Shown here: one piece after another, positions 33,877 to 46,084 of the stretch
How the letters are laid out: the number at the start of each line of letters is the position of its first letter
How positions within the stretch are numbered: position 1 is the first letter of the stretch
From: Paralvinella palmiformis
Lineage: Eukaryota; Annelida; Polychaeta; Terebellida; Alvinellidae
Direction: 5' to 3'
Length of the DNA: 64,000 nt
Assembly: GCA_025642065.1 (NCBI GenBank)
Contig: JAODUP010000324.1
Location: 62,001-126,000, forward strand
Made by a program: the position numbers and the translations under genes
The notes under the pieces: model-generated
Told to the model about the DNA's origin: nothing
The model's input: the letters and a program-made list of their open reading frames with translations, nothing else
Database searches by the model: none

Positions 33877-35074
33877 GTGATGGACAACAGTGCTACGAGG
33901 ATCACCTCCTCAGCAGTGCGGATGGACCCGGACCGAATACGGAAGGCCAAAGACATCAGATCACGAACGTTGATGCTGAAACTAGACCCTGCAGGTAAGC
34001 CTTATAGTCGTCTCGATGTCGTACTAGCACTAGCTAACACAGCCGTATTTAAGGATAACTTTGAAAACCTAGAATGTCTAGGGACACTCAGTCGAAATGC
34101 TGAGTGGTATGTAACCTTAAAAGACGATGAGTCAAAATTGAAACTCATTAACGAGGTTATCAAGGTAAATGGGAAATTAGGCCACTTTCTCCCTGCGGGA
34201 GTGTCAGAATATAGAGCCAGGGTACACTGGCTACCCAGGTGGATTGATAACAATTCACTCTGGGAAACACTACAAAGCTATAAAGAAATAGAGGTAAAAC
34301 AAATAACTTCCGATAAATCTACCATTAATTTAAACCCCAGCATTAACCTTAAACATACATATATAGGTCCAAGATCTGTCACCATTACAACAGATAAAAT
34401 AGAAAACATCCCCCATATTATCAAAATTAAAGACCCTATCTTTGGCGAAGAGAGATAGGTTATAATAACGGTTCCTCACAGACTACCTTTATGCCTGCGT
34501 TGCAAAGGGACGGGACACGTGCGAGCAGAATGCGGTACGCCGTATTGTACAGCTTGCCGCCAATATGGTCACAGAGAACCAGAATGTAAAAAGAGGCACC
34601 TATGTCAGTGCTGCTGGCTCGGTAGCGCCAGCCACGGCAGAAACGGCCGATATGGACGAAGAAGTTATATCCACCATTGATAAAGACCCCCATAAGGAAG
34701 AGCCCATGGAACTCGGCCAAAAAAATAATCCGAGTGAGTCCCCAGACATTCGAGAACATTCGGTCGAAATACCTACCGAACAGACTGAAATCACAGCCGA
34801 AGAGACTGTGAAAACAGTTTCTTCGAGTGACGACAACAGTGGCGAAGACCTTCCCATCGCCAAACCAGCGGAAAACGTACACACAGACAACACTACTACA
34901 AAAACGTGGGCAGATGAAACCACGGACCAAGAAATATTAAAATGGATATTGCCTTCCGACCCCCGACGACGAAGGCAAGAGAAGAGACCTCGAGAAAGGG
35001 CCTCTTCCCTATCCTTAAATCGAAAAATGCTGTTCACTATTGATAAAGTAATGCACCTAACATTTATGAACTAA
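33877..35074 (+). pseudogene. Tx1-like LINE ORF1 with zinc knuckles
   Basis: The N-terminal half (33877-34455) includes RSRTLMLKLDPAG, VVLALANTAVFKDNFENLEC and WYVTLKDDESKLKLINEV, like the RNA-binding fold of Tx1-type ORF1. One TAG follows GEER; the same frame then gives two knuckles, CLRCKGTGHVRAEC and CTACRQYGHREPEC. A frameshift near 34585 leads to an acidic C-terminal region (ADMDEEVISTIDKDPHKEEP) ending in a basic RRRRQEKRPRERA. ORF1 proteins coat the element's RNA. The two breaks mean it cannot make the full protein. Confidence 0.75.
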
Positions 35075-35128
35075 TTAATTTAAATAATTACCAAAATTAT
35101 TAAAATTGGAACCATCATTAATGGATTT

Positions 35129-38100
35129 TTGAACACCACCAAACAAAAAACACTTTTCCAATATTGCCGAGACCATAAGCTCATGATTATCTTCATACAA
35201 AAAACGCATATCTCTAGTAAAGAGCAAATACGTCACCTAAATTTCAAACACGACTATAAAGGACGGCTACTAGTCGTTAATATTCAAATAGGAACAGTTA
35301 AATACTCTTTAGTTAACGTGTACTCTCCTAATAACCCTTCAGAACGTAAGACATTCCCTTTAAAACTAAAACATTTCTTGTATCAGTCTACAAATGTCAT
35401 TCTAGGAGATTTCAATTTCGTCGAAAATTTAAGAAAAGATAAAATAGGTGGAAACCTCAATAAAGGAGACCTTGGTTTAAAGGAAATAATTATATTAAAG
35501 GCAGATTTCTCCATAGAAGACGTCTTTCGAAATAAATTCCCCTCTAAGTAGAAACAACATGGGGCAATGGATATGTTTTCTGTCGCTTAGACAGATTCTA
35601 CATCCCGACGCCTTATCTCAAACATGTAATTAACATAGAACATAACGCTTTAATATTATCCGATCACAAAATAGCTACTTTAACAATAAAACTTCCAAAC
35701 AACCCCGAATTCGGCACTTCATACTGCAAATGTAATATTAAAATACTAGAAAACAAAGAAGTCAAAGAAACCCTCTTTAGACGGGGAAAATCGAAAGAGG
35801 TCAGTCTATCCTGGTGGGATGAACTGAAACAAAAAGCTAAGAACATAATTATTTCAATTCAAAAAGAATTTCGAGGGAAGGAAGAAAAAGAGAATCCTTC
35901 CTAGAACGACAGTTAGCCGAATACGAAAAATGTCAGTATAACTTACCGGGGGCCTTCAAAGAAGAAATCTCCGACCTGAAAAGGGAATTGAAATCACTAA
36001 TAACAGAAATTATAAAAGCAGTTTCTTTCTCCGTAGAGAACAGCAAAACCGAAAAGACTAGTTAATTAAGAAATTAATAGTAGACAATACCGACATTAAT
36101 ACTAAAGATGGAATATTTACAGCATGCCACAATTATTATAAACGCTTACTAACAGCAGAACCAATAGATACAGATCTAATTGACTATTTCACTCAAAACT
36201 TAGTAAATTTAGAAACCCCAAACCGAAACCTTTGCGAAGGCCATATCACTAAAGACGAAGTGTGGGATGCAGTGCATTCATTAAAAAAAAAAAGTCCCGG
36301 CTCAGACGGACTCCCGAAGGAATTTTATATTAATTATTTACAATACATCATAGACGAATTCGTGCAAGTTATTAACATGTGCTATGCACAAAATGTACTA
36401 ACAAAATCTCAACCAGTTGGCATAATAACATTACTAAAGAAAACCAACCAAGAACCAGAACTATTAAAAAACTGGCGTCCAATTACCCTACTAAACTTCG
36501 ATTATAAAATAATATCTAAAGTTCTAACCAAACGCCTGAATAAAGTAATATCCACTCTAATCAACATAGACCAGACATGACCATTCCAGGCAGATCTATT
36601 CAAGATAACATCCACTTAATACGAAACATAACAGACTACTGCAATAAAAAAAAAAAATTAAGTTCCATGTTAATTAATTTAGATCAAAGTAAAGCCTTCG
36701 ACCGTGTATCACAGGACTACTTATTCAAAATTCTAAAAGCTTATGGGTTTGGACCCAATTTCATAAAATGAGTGAAAGTACTCTACACCTCTAACCAATC
36801 CGGAGTACAAGTGAACGGCTACCTCACCGACCATTTCTTCACTACTCGAGGAGTGAGGCAGGGGTGTAGTCTTTCCCCATTACTATACGTCCTTCGCATA
36901 GAGGCTTTTGCCTGTAAAATACGCGCAGACCCTCACATTAAAGGGCTGCGCTTGCCCACAACATCACACGAAGCCCGTTTTATACAATACGCGGACGATT
37001 CCACTCTAGTACTAACCGACTTTGATTCGGCGAACAAGGCTTTCCTTCTGAGTGAACTGTATGGAATAGCGAGCGGAGCATGCATAAATAAATAAAAATC
37101 CCATGTACTTTGGCTATGACTTTGGAAGGGACAAACCTATAAGCCTGTCCCAATCCAGTGGTCCTCAGAAAAACAAAAAATTTATGGTATATATTTTGGA
37201 ACAGACAAATGTCTCGAATAACTTTCTAAAAACCAGGAAACTTAGCTTAATCGCTAAACCCTTAATATCTGAAATATATGCCTTCTCCAAGGTCTGGTAT
37301 ATTTTAAGCTCCCTACCTTATTCGGAAACACTAATAACAAAACTAACATGATACATATACACTTTCATCTGGAATAGCCCAACCGAAGAAGTAAAAAGAT
37401 CTATTAGGACGCAAGATCTGACACAAGGAGGCTTGAAAGTGATAGACTTCAAAAAAAGAAGATACAATCTTATTACATTAGACACCTACTACATTTCTTA
37501 ACAGGGGATTTTGCAGAATATTGGACGGGACTACCCCTACGCAATTATAAACCATCACTATGGAAAAATTCTACGCCGCACGACTTAGAACCAGTACCTT
37601 TTTTTATAGAGTCAGTCTCAAAGCCTTCAAATTATATTTTGACAATCCCTACTATTCCAAATGCAAAACCCGACCTTAAAAATTATCTACTGGAAGTTAA
37701 TAGAAAAAGACGCCTCAATGCCCCAAACCTTTCGTAGGCAAAAAGATATAGACGTGCAAGCTTCCTTACGCAACATCCAGAAAAAGTTTAACCAACCTAA
37801 CACTAGAAGCCTAAGTTGGCAAATAGTACACAATATTCTACCCACCATTCAAAGACTACACAGATTCTCTATCAATCCTTCACCAACCTGTGTCCATTGT
37901 CCCTGTGAGGAATCCCTAGAGCATCTCTTCGTCCTATGTCATACAGCGAAATTGGTCTGAAACGAAATATTCAAAATTATCGATCTTTTCAACTCTAACA
38001 CTCCTCGTATCAAATCAGACCACAAAATAATACTTTACAACATAATCCCACCACCCATTGCCAAACGAACCGCACAAATCACATTAATATTAGTTAACAT

Positions 38101-38325
38101 GGGAAAAGAAATCATTTGGGAAATAAGAAACTCTAAGAAATTTGAAGATAAAAATCTAAGCAACCACGAAACAGTGTATCTAATTATTATTCGCTTTAAG
38201 GAAAGAATAATATTAGACAAAAGCCTATTATCAGTACAATCCGTTGAAAAGCTATGGCTAAAACAGCCATCAGGATTAATGTTAAAAGGTGACGGGAAAA
38301 TTAAGTTTCATATTATACTAACATA
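35129..38325 (+). pseudogene. Tx1-like LINE ORF2: endonuclease and reverse transcriptase
   Basis: The endonuclease start shows FIQKTHISS, LVNVYSPNNPSERK and ILGDFNFVE, then after a stop ILSDHKIATLTI. RT motifs follow in pieces: KKSPGSDGLPKEFY, NWRPITLLNFDYKI, LINLDQSKAFDRVS, FFTTRGVRQGCSLSPLLYVL and the catalytic QYADDSTLVL at about 36985. A C-terminal zinc-binding block is CVHCPCEESLEHLFVLC. About ten stops or frameshifts were counted, among them a TGA after FIK at 36769. It would make the first DNA strand at a nicked target if intact. Confidence 0.8.
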
Positions 38326-39199
38326 AACTGTACTTAAGACAATAACACGCACTTTGTTCAGAACATCGAGTTGACATAAGGCTAGCCTTCCATCGCACTG
38401 TTGAGGAGATGACACTCCACTACCATTTTCAGCCACTAATCCAAATTCATTGATTGTCCTCATATTAGGACTCAAAAAAGTCTAGAAGCGATCTCACGAC
38501 CCGAAAACTATCTACACATACACCGTTATGATTACTATACACACATACGCAACCCACACAGATTGAATGATCTTATACATGGATGAATGACTGCGATAAC
38601 ACTAAGTAAGCCAGGTCCGATCTCATCAAACAAGTAACCACCGCTCTTAAAAGAACCAGAAGTAACATCCGCGTCGAAAGACAACAGCAAAATAAAGCAA
38701 CGCCATCGAATGAGGATTATTTCGACGAAGCCATAACCTATGGATCCGTCGAGGTCTTCACCATTCGAGAAACAGACAACCAAAGTCGAGATTACCACAC
38801 CACTACTCCACATGGAAGACTGGTGAGGTCTTCAAACGACCGAAGGCATTACGTCGACCAGCTTTCTCCAACGCTACCTAACAGCCGCTGCCTGGAAAAC
38901 CACAATCACCGGGACCCAAACAACAAAGATAACAACTCCAAGACCAACAAAGTCTCCAGAGAGACAATTAATGTAAAGTTCTAAGCTGGCAGAAAAATAA
39001 TAAATGACGATTCTCCGGTTCTACTGAATGAAAGTAATGAAAGCCAGTAATTTTTATGTAAATTTTATTTGAATATATTTTTACGTGTATTATTAATATA
39101 TTTATAGAACTTTGTGCACATAGATATTTTAATAAACAAATTTTAAAAAACCAGGTTATTTGTTGTTTTCGCCATTATCATCCTGTATATGTATGTAAG

Positions 39200-39201
<2 letters not shown>

Positions 39202-39255
<54 letters not shown>

Positions 39256-39300
39256 AGAGAGAGAGAGAGAGAGAGAGAGATATGTATATGTGTGTGTGCG
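39202..39300. repeat. (TA)n then (GA)n microsatellite
   Basis: About 24 TA units and about 14 GA units in a row, followed by GTGTGTGTGCG. The long YIYIYI and SLSLSL reading frames on the minus strand come from this. Confidence 0.95.
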
Positions 39301-40431
39301 TTTTTTTAGGGTACATATAAAGAAGCAACAGGCACAGAGCATCAACATATCTAAACATCCTTCGAGACCTACCTCCATAAATCTAAATGCAAATACAACT
39401 ATATATATACATTAATCTAAAAAAATTAAATGTTTCTTACCTTCACATATTGATAGATGTATGCGTATACCTATGCATGTGTTTAGTCTACGCAGCCTGT
39501 GGGAACCAGCTAATTCGCTTTTCGTACGCGACAAATATGTCACCCCTGCTGCCGCCATGAGGCAGAATTTCACACTAAGTTCTCAGGTTAGAAGTCAAAG
39601 AATCGCTGTGTTGCATTTACGCGCATAGTGGCCGATAAATGTCTTACTGTATATAGCTGTATATAGCCTATTTACCATCTATATTTGGATTTTATTTATA
39701 GTCCATTAACGATATCTGATATCCAGATCATAATTTTGCATTTAATAGGAATGGCATAAACTTCATCCAATAGATATATGCCACTAATCTAAGTAGCGTT
39801 CAGTGCGATTTGCATGGCTGTCATGGTCCGGCTTGTCTAGTTCAAACTTATTTTTGTAGAACCTTTGCCATCTGAAATGACGATGTGAATGGATTTAATC
39901 AATGATCACATAGACTATAATTCAATGGGTGATTCCTATTACTGTAACATTGATATTTATGCATGATATCGTGTATTGGAAGTGAACTGTTTTTCTCTCT
40001 CTTCTGAATCAGCCGTTTTTGCAATGTTTACATGTAAATGTCAAGGGTGGTAATACTCTAATGTAATATAATTTTTTTATATTTAATAATATACAGGTGA
40101 TACGTATATGATTGGTTTCCAGGTACAAATAACAATTATATTTCCAAAACTCTACATTAAATATTTAAACAATCTTCATTAAAATCAATTTACATTCAGC
40201 TAAAAGTTTAATTTTAAAATCATTTATTTAATCCATTGAAACCCATGCTAAAAATATCCTACAAGTCAGCATGAATAACTATGGTTTAGCTGTGTCATTC
40301 ATCTGAAAGATCAGTCTGCTCAATCGTTGGGTTATATCTTGATAAATATTATGATATTCTAGATAAATATTGGAAAGACACAATCGGTCAGCTGAAATAC
40401 TAGTCTCAGTCTCTGTGTAATATGAAATAAT
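39301..40431. other. Unassigned stretch
   Basis: No coding block was recognised. It lies between the Tx1-like LINE and the Jockey-like reverse transcriptase piece. Confidence 0.3.
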
Positions 40432-41181
40432 TTGCTGAAAGATTTCCAGTATTTATCGTTAGTGAAAAGTTGCCATCCCCTATTAACAGTTGGCGACATA
40501 GCTGTTTCTAACCAGACTGCAGTTTATAACCGATGCAACGGATTTCACCTGGATCAGTCTATTACACTCACAAGTTGCATCTGTAAAACTATTGAGCGGA
40601 TGGTAAATACCAGGTTAATCTGGTATCTTGAACATCATATGCCATTCTCACAGCCCATTAGATTGGTTTTAGACAAACGTAGACCAACCACAGACCAACT
40701 AATTAAATTAGAAACTGTACTAGGGAAGGGATTTATTAAGAGGCAACACGCGGTCGGGATATTTTTCGATTTAGAGAAGGCATACGATACAACATTGAAA
40801 TATGGAACACTTAAAGATTTATATAATGCCGGACTTCCAGGCAATATGCCAAAATTAATTTCCAAATTTTTGACTGGTAGAAACTTTTCTGTCCGTGTTG
40901 GTAACACCCTCTCTGATTCATACCACCAACAGGAGGTTGTACCACAAGGAAGCATGTTATCAGTAACACTATTCAGCATAAAAATAAATAACATAGTTAA
41001 ATGCCTAGTGAATGGTGTTAACTGTTCCTTATATGTTGATGACTTCCTGATATGCTACCATTCAAAAAATATTAATTCCATAAAAAGAAATTTACAGTTG
41101 TGTCTTAATAAATTAGAAAATTTGGTTGATGGGAATGGCTTCAAATTCTCCAGTTCCAAAACAGTCTGCGTGCAAATTTGA
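40432..41181 (+). pseudogene. Jockey-like reverse transcriptase core, 249 codons open
   Basis: The frame is open throughout. RT motifs are SITLTSCICKTIERMVNTRL, the palm motif AVGIFFDLEKAYDTT, VVPQGSMLSVTLFSIKINNI and the catalytic SLYVDDFLICY near 41025. GFKFSSSKTVCVQ closes the core. The first 40 residues do not match and the endonuclease and C-terminal parts are absent, so the ORF is a fragment. The QxGF-type thumb entry before RRPTTDQL is altered (IRLVLDKRRPTT). It lies about 1 kb upstream of the PARP2 start on the same strand. Confidence 0.75.
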
Positions 41182-42138
41182 GGTATCTTCTTGCACTAAG
41201 TTCACCAAAGATGACTGTCGAACCATCGCAGTTACTAATAAACGTTTAGGCACAGGACAGACACCATTCAAGCCGCCTGCAGCCGCTAGGATCGCTGCAA
41301 TTCTTGAATTCAAAAACAGAACTAGCTGCTAAATTCAAAGAGTCAGTTATTTATGATAAATTTTATTATATTCTGACACCATGTGGTGATAATTAAAGTT
41401 GTACATGTGCAGGTAATTAATGTTATAGTTGAAGAAGAACAACAAGTACTCATAATCAAACCAAACCAGCTTATTTATATATCATAACGTCAACATGCAG
41501 ATCTGTGTCAGTGCGCATAGAGTCATAATGTACTATTTTATCACCACACACTGGAAATGAGTGTTCGCACTTGTGTTTGCTATCCCTGTTTCATGATGAT
41601 AAATCATGTAACGAAAGAAAATTAGTTAATCACACACACGCCGTGGTCCTATTCTTAATAGGGTATAGAATAATCGATACCAGAGTACGGAATAAAAGGC
41701 TAGTGGGTAGTAGTGCATATCGGGTATTCCGGTCTTGACTACTTTTGTTTTCTCTGCGCAAGTATTCTTATCATATACTATATATAGTCTATACATGTCA
41801 TCATTCGAGTATTTGTCGAGCCTAGACTTCAAAGAATTTAGTGTAGTGGCTGTGACAACATGATGATGATCTGACAGTTAGTTCCCGTGCCAGTGGTAGT
41901 GCTTTCTCGAATGATACGAATTGATTCAGTTACGAAACGTCTTGGAAGTTTCAAGAATTGATCTATCCATTAAATTTCGTTTAATTAAATCCATCTAAAA
42001 ATAAACGACATTTTCTGATCTTTTCAGTAATTTCTTTCAAAGTACCGTAAGCGTGTTTTATCTTGTTCTCATGTACATGTTTATCTATGTGTACTACGTC
42101 ATCGGTTGATGTGACCGGTTCTGCAGACTCGGCACAAA
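41182..42138. other. Upstream region of PARP2, unassigned
   Basis: No exon or repeat was recognised. The last ~150 bases become richer in CG dinucleotides than the surroundings, in keeping with a promoter. I looked for the RNase P RNA gene that shares the PARP2 promoter in mammals and saw none. Confidence 0.35.
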
Positions 42139-42151
42139 TTTCGGGCGGGAA
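42139..42151 (+). promoter_or_regulatory. E2F-like site upstream of PARP2
   Basis: TTTCGGGCGGGAA; on the other strand it contains TTCCCGCC, an E2F-type core. It lies 82 bases upstream of the predicted start codon. E2F control would fit a DNA-repair gene, but one motif is weak evidence. Confidence 0.4.
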
Positions 42152-42232
42152 TGAGTTGTTGATATTCTAGGCTTCACTCCTTCAGTGAATCTAGCGAAGA
42201 AAAAACGTATTATTCCACTAAGGACGGCCACA

Positions 42233-45200
42233 ATGCCACGGAAACGCAAGGAAGGTATGCATATCAGCTGAATAAAGTATGTGTATTTACTGTAAAAGTA
42301 TTAAAATATTGTGTTATTGCCGACTTGTTGGGCGGTAAAGACATGAAAGAAGACACTTCCAAGTTCAAGCACTAAAGACAGTGTGAGTGTCAGTGGCTGA
42401 CTATTATTGTTACGCACCATCTGACACCTTGACAACCGTGGCCCTTTCGAAACGTGACTGTCCCGTTTGGCAACCGGTATGGTTTTAAGAATCTTAGAAT
42501 GCCTCCCCGTTTCGCAACCACGTAGCAACAAAATGTGGCGCTGTGATTTCCAAATTATTTAGCAAAATAATATCATCATGATCAGATATGTTGACAGTTG
42601 TGAAAATTAAATATAAATTATATACAATAGAATAGAGACCTCTACTCTGTTATGTATACATAGATTAGATATATGAACAAATACATTCTGAAAACTAAAT
42701 TATTTGAAGTTGTTGAAACGGTCCCCAGATAGCACAACAGTTACAATGTTGGACCAACCATGGTCCAATATTGTATGCCACACTGGTCCATGGGCATGGA
42801 TGGCATACTATGTTGGGCCAGCATAGTTTTGACTGCCGGGCCAATGTTGGTCCAATGCTGGCAAATTATCATTGGTCCTACATTGTAAACAATGTTGGTC
42901 AAATGATGGTCCTTAACAATAATGAAAGCAAAATATGCATTCAAAACGTTTAACCCTCAGAAATGTTTTTTTGAGGACTAACACAGTTATACTCACAAAT
43001 AGCATTAATAATGTCAAAATGTGTAAACGATTACCCACATATTAAATAATCCTGTTCAAAATCAAAGTGCTGATTAATTGACTTGTTGATGCTAGACGGA
43101 GACCAGAAGCTCCTGAATGCTGACGTCACTTCAGCATATCCGGTTGACCTAAAGTCTGTAGAGCCCATACAAAACCATGTAAACAAATGTGATCTAAGAA
43201 TTATTCCAGAACTAAACAGCATTATCTTGTTAAAATTACATCATAAATGGCATACAACCATATGAGTGAGCCAGAAGGAACCTGACAAGAGGAAGATAAT
43301 TAAAAATGGCTCCGACATTAATGCTCAAGGGAAACTTTAATCAGTGTCAGTCTAGAGAGCGCGATGTGACGTCAGAGCATTTCAGTTTCCTCCTTCCCAC
43401 CTTAGAATCTGGCTTCCGGTGCAGCTGTAATGGCGGCCGTCCAGTGATTTGGAATATTTCCCTGTATCTATGATATCAGGTATATTTCGTGAATATTATT
43501 GTGGAATAAAAGTGGAAAAAAAGTCAATATGTGAAATATCAAATGCGTCTGTGGTGTTGCAACATATTACCATGATTTGATGTCTTTTTTAAGGTAAATT
43601 TCTAACAATGGAAGTAACGCATTTGTAGATATTTGTTTAAAACAAGATATTTCGCTGTGTGCTAAATAAAGACAAACAATAGTCTATTTAAATAATATCT
43701 AAGCAATGTCAAGTGTAGATATTTTTGTCACAAAATTTGGCATCAGTTACAAAAACTATTCCCTGGAACAAAAATAGTATTTGCGAACTTCCATACATAC
43801 TTCTATCCTGGAAATTTGACACCCTCTTGTGCACTCCAACAGATTCTGTAAGTAAATAAAAAATACAGAGTTAAATTCATAACAGCAGCTTGTATTCTAT
43901 CTTTGTGTTACAGTACTGAAAGTGATTGTAAAATGTACTTTCAGAAAGATCTAACACGCGTCTTCATCATCGGATCCTAGTATATATTGGAATATTTCAC
44001 AGAATAATTTGTATCATGATTTAGTAGCTACCTTTCTTCCTTTCCTCCCTAGCCTTCCTCCCACCACCTCTCTCTGGGGCACCATGTAACCACTTTTTTA
44101 CATCCTCCATGTCTTTCTATTTTATTTGGCAGATTTTTTAGGCATCTGCAAATACAAGATAATAATAATAATGTATATTTAATAAAGCGCCCTTACTAGC
44201 AGGAGCCATTCAAAGGCGCTGTACAAATAATATGTAATATAATAATACCCCAAATAATGTCTGTAAAAACCCTGTAATGATTTAAAAGATAATAATTATT
44301 TATCTGTGAAAGCCACCTTAAATAAGTGTGTTTTTAGAAGAGCTTAAAATTTCCAAGAGTCGACGCATTTCTAATATTTGCCGGCAACTTATTCCACAAA
44401 GTGGGGGCTGCAACACTAAACACACACAATCACCATATGACTTTAGCCGAGACACTGGCACCTGCAATAGTATCTGACTGGATGACCTGAGTTTTGGGAT
44501 GACTTTCTAATGGAAACCAGTTCACACAGGTATTCTGGCGCCATATCATTAATAGATTTATAAGTTATTAACAGAATCTTGAAATGGATACGCTGTCTAA
44601 CAGGTAGCCAATGTAGTTTTTGAAGAATTGGGGTGATATGATCATATTTTCTAGTATTTGTTACAATGCGAGCTGCACTATTCTGAATTCGCTGAAGGCG
44701 ATTAATGTTATAATCAGATATGCCATATAACAGGGAGTTACAATAGTCTATATGAGATGTAACAAAGGCATGAACTACAGTTACAAGTGATTCTTGTGTC
44801 AAGAATGCTTTTAAACAGTGGATGTTCTTAAGATGGTAGTAGGCAGCTCGGCATACTGATGTGACATGTTCATGCATGTTAATACATTGGTAAAAAATAA
44901 CCCCTAGATTTTTTACTGAACCATTAGGGGTAATCAAGATGCACCCATCTGTAATGCTGGTGTCTTTAGGGATTTAACACAATGTGGTGATGCCAAATAT
45001 AACATATTTGTTTTATTATCATTTAGTTTTAGAAGATTTTGAGTCATCCATAGCCGAATATCGGCAATACAATGTTCTAAATTCTTCAAGGAAGAGGAGA
45101 AATTTAACTCATTGTCAGGATCCAGTGATATATACAGCTGTGTGTCATCAGCATACAAGTGATATTTAACCCCATATCACTGCGCAATGATCCCAAGAGG

Positions 45201-46037
45201 ACGGGTATACATTGTGAAAACCAGAGGACCAAGAACTGAACCCTGTGGTACACCAGATAACAAAAACTGAATGTCAGATAAAATACCATGAACAGACACT
45301 CTCTGGGAGCGTTGTTCCAGATAGGATCTAAACCATTCAAGTACTTTACCTGACAGACCAAACATGTCTTTTAACCTAGAGAAAAGTACATTATGGTCAA
45401 CTGTATCAAATGCAGCAGACAGGTCCAGAAGAACAAGTATTACTGGCTTACCTTGATCAATTGACATCATAATATCATTTTTCACTCGAACCAAGGCTGT
45501 TTCAGTGCTGTGCCACTTTTATAGGCAGACTGTAGTGATTCATTAAGGTTATTATTGATTAAATATTTGTTTAGGTGGAAAGCAACTGCCTTTTCTATAA
45601 CTTTAGATAGAAATGTAAGATTTGAAACAGATTTTTTAATTTTTATTAATAGTTTTACAAGGGCAGCTTTCATGGATCTTGGGCAAACACCCAGAGATAA
45701 TGATTTATTAACTATATTTGTAACTGGGACATCCAGACAATATCCTCAGAACAATTGAGCTCAGTGGCACACCTGGTACAGGGTTTGGGTAATGTCATAG
45801 TCAGGGACAAGGTACACCCAATGCCAAAAAGTGGATGAGTGGATCAGAAAGCTAGAATGGGTGAGGAGGAGGCTGTACCATAAAAAATGTCAACAATCGA
45901 TCATGAATAAATATGATGTGCTTTTTCACAAGAATTTTGATTTATTACCTTTAAATCTTGTATACTTTGTCCAGGAAAATGGTAATTTTGTCTTGGAAAT
46001 GTCCTGAAAAATAAAATTTCCTTGGCTGTGGGAACCA

Positions 46038-46084
<47 letters not shown>

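Larger units (their letters stand above)
33877..39140 (+). mobile_element. Tx1-like LINE, near full length, inactive
   Basis: ORF1 (33877-35074) and ORF2 (35129-38325) lie in the order and strand expected for an L1/Tx1-type non-LTR retrotransposon, followed by about 800 bases of noncoding 3' sequence ending in an A-rich stretch (TTTTAAAAAA) near 39140. ORF2 is broken by many stops and frameshifts. Confidence 0.75.

Noticed and set aside
34460..35037. Two long minus-strand frames
   Set aside because: Antisense to the Tx1-like ORF1, which has clear zinc knuckles.
39143..39378. Minus-strand frames rich in YIYIYI and SLSLSL
   Set aside because: Translation of (TA)n and (GA)n microsatellites. 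The same holds for frames near 46040 and 52925.
41182..42232. RNase P RNA gene upstream of PARP2, as in mammals
   Set aside because: No sequence resembling its conserved core was found by eye.
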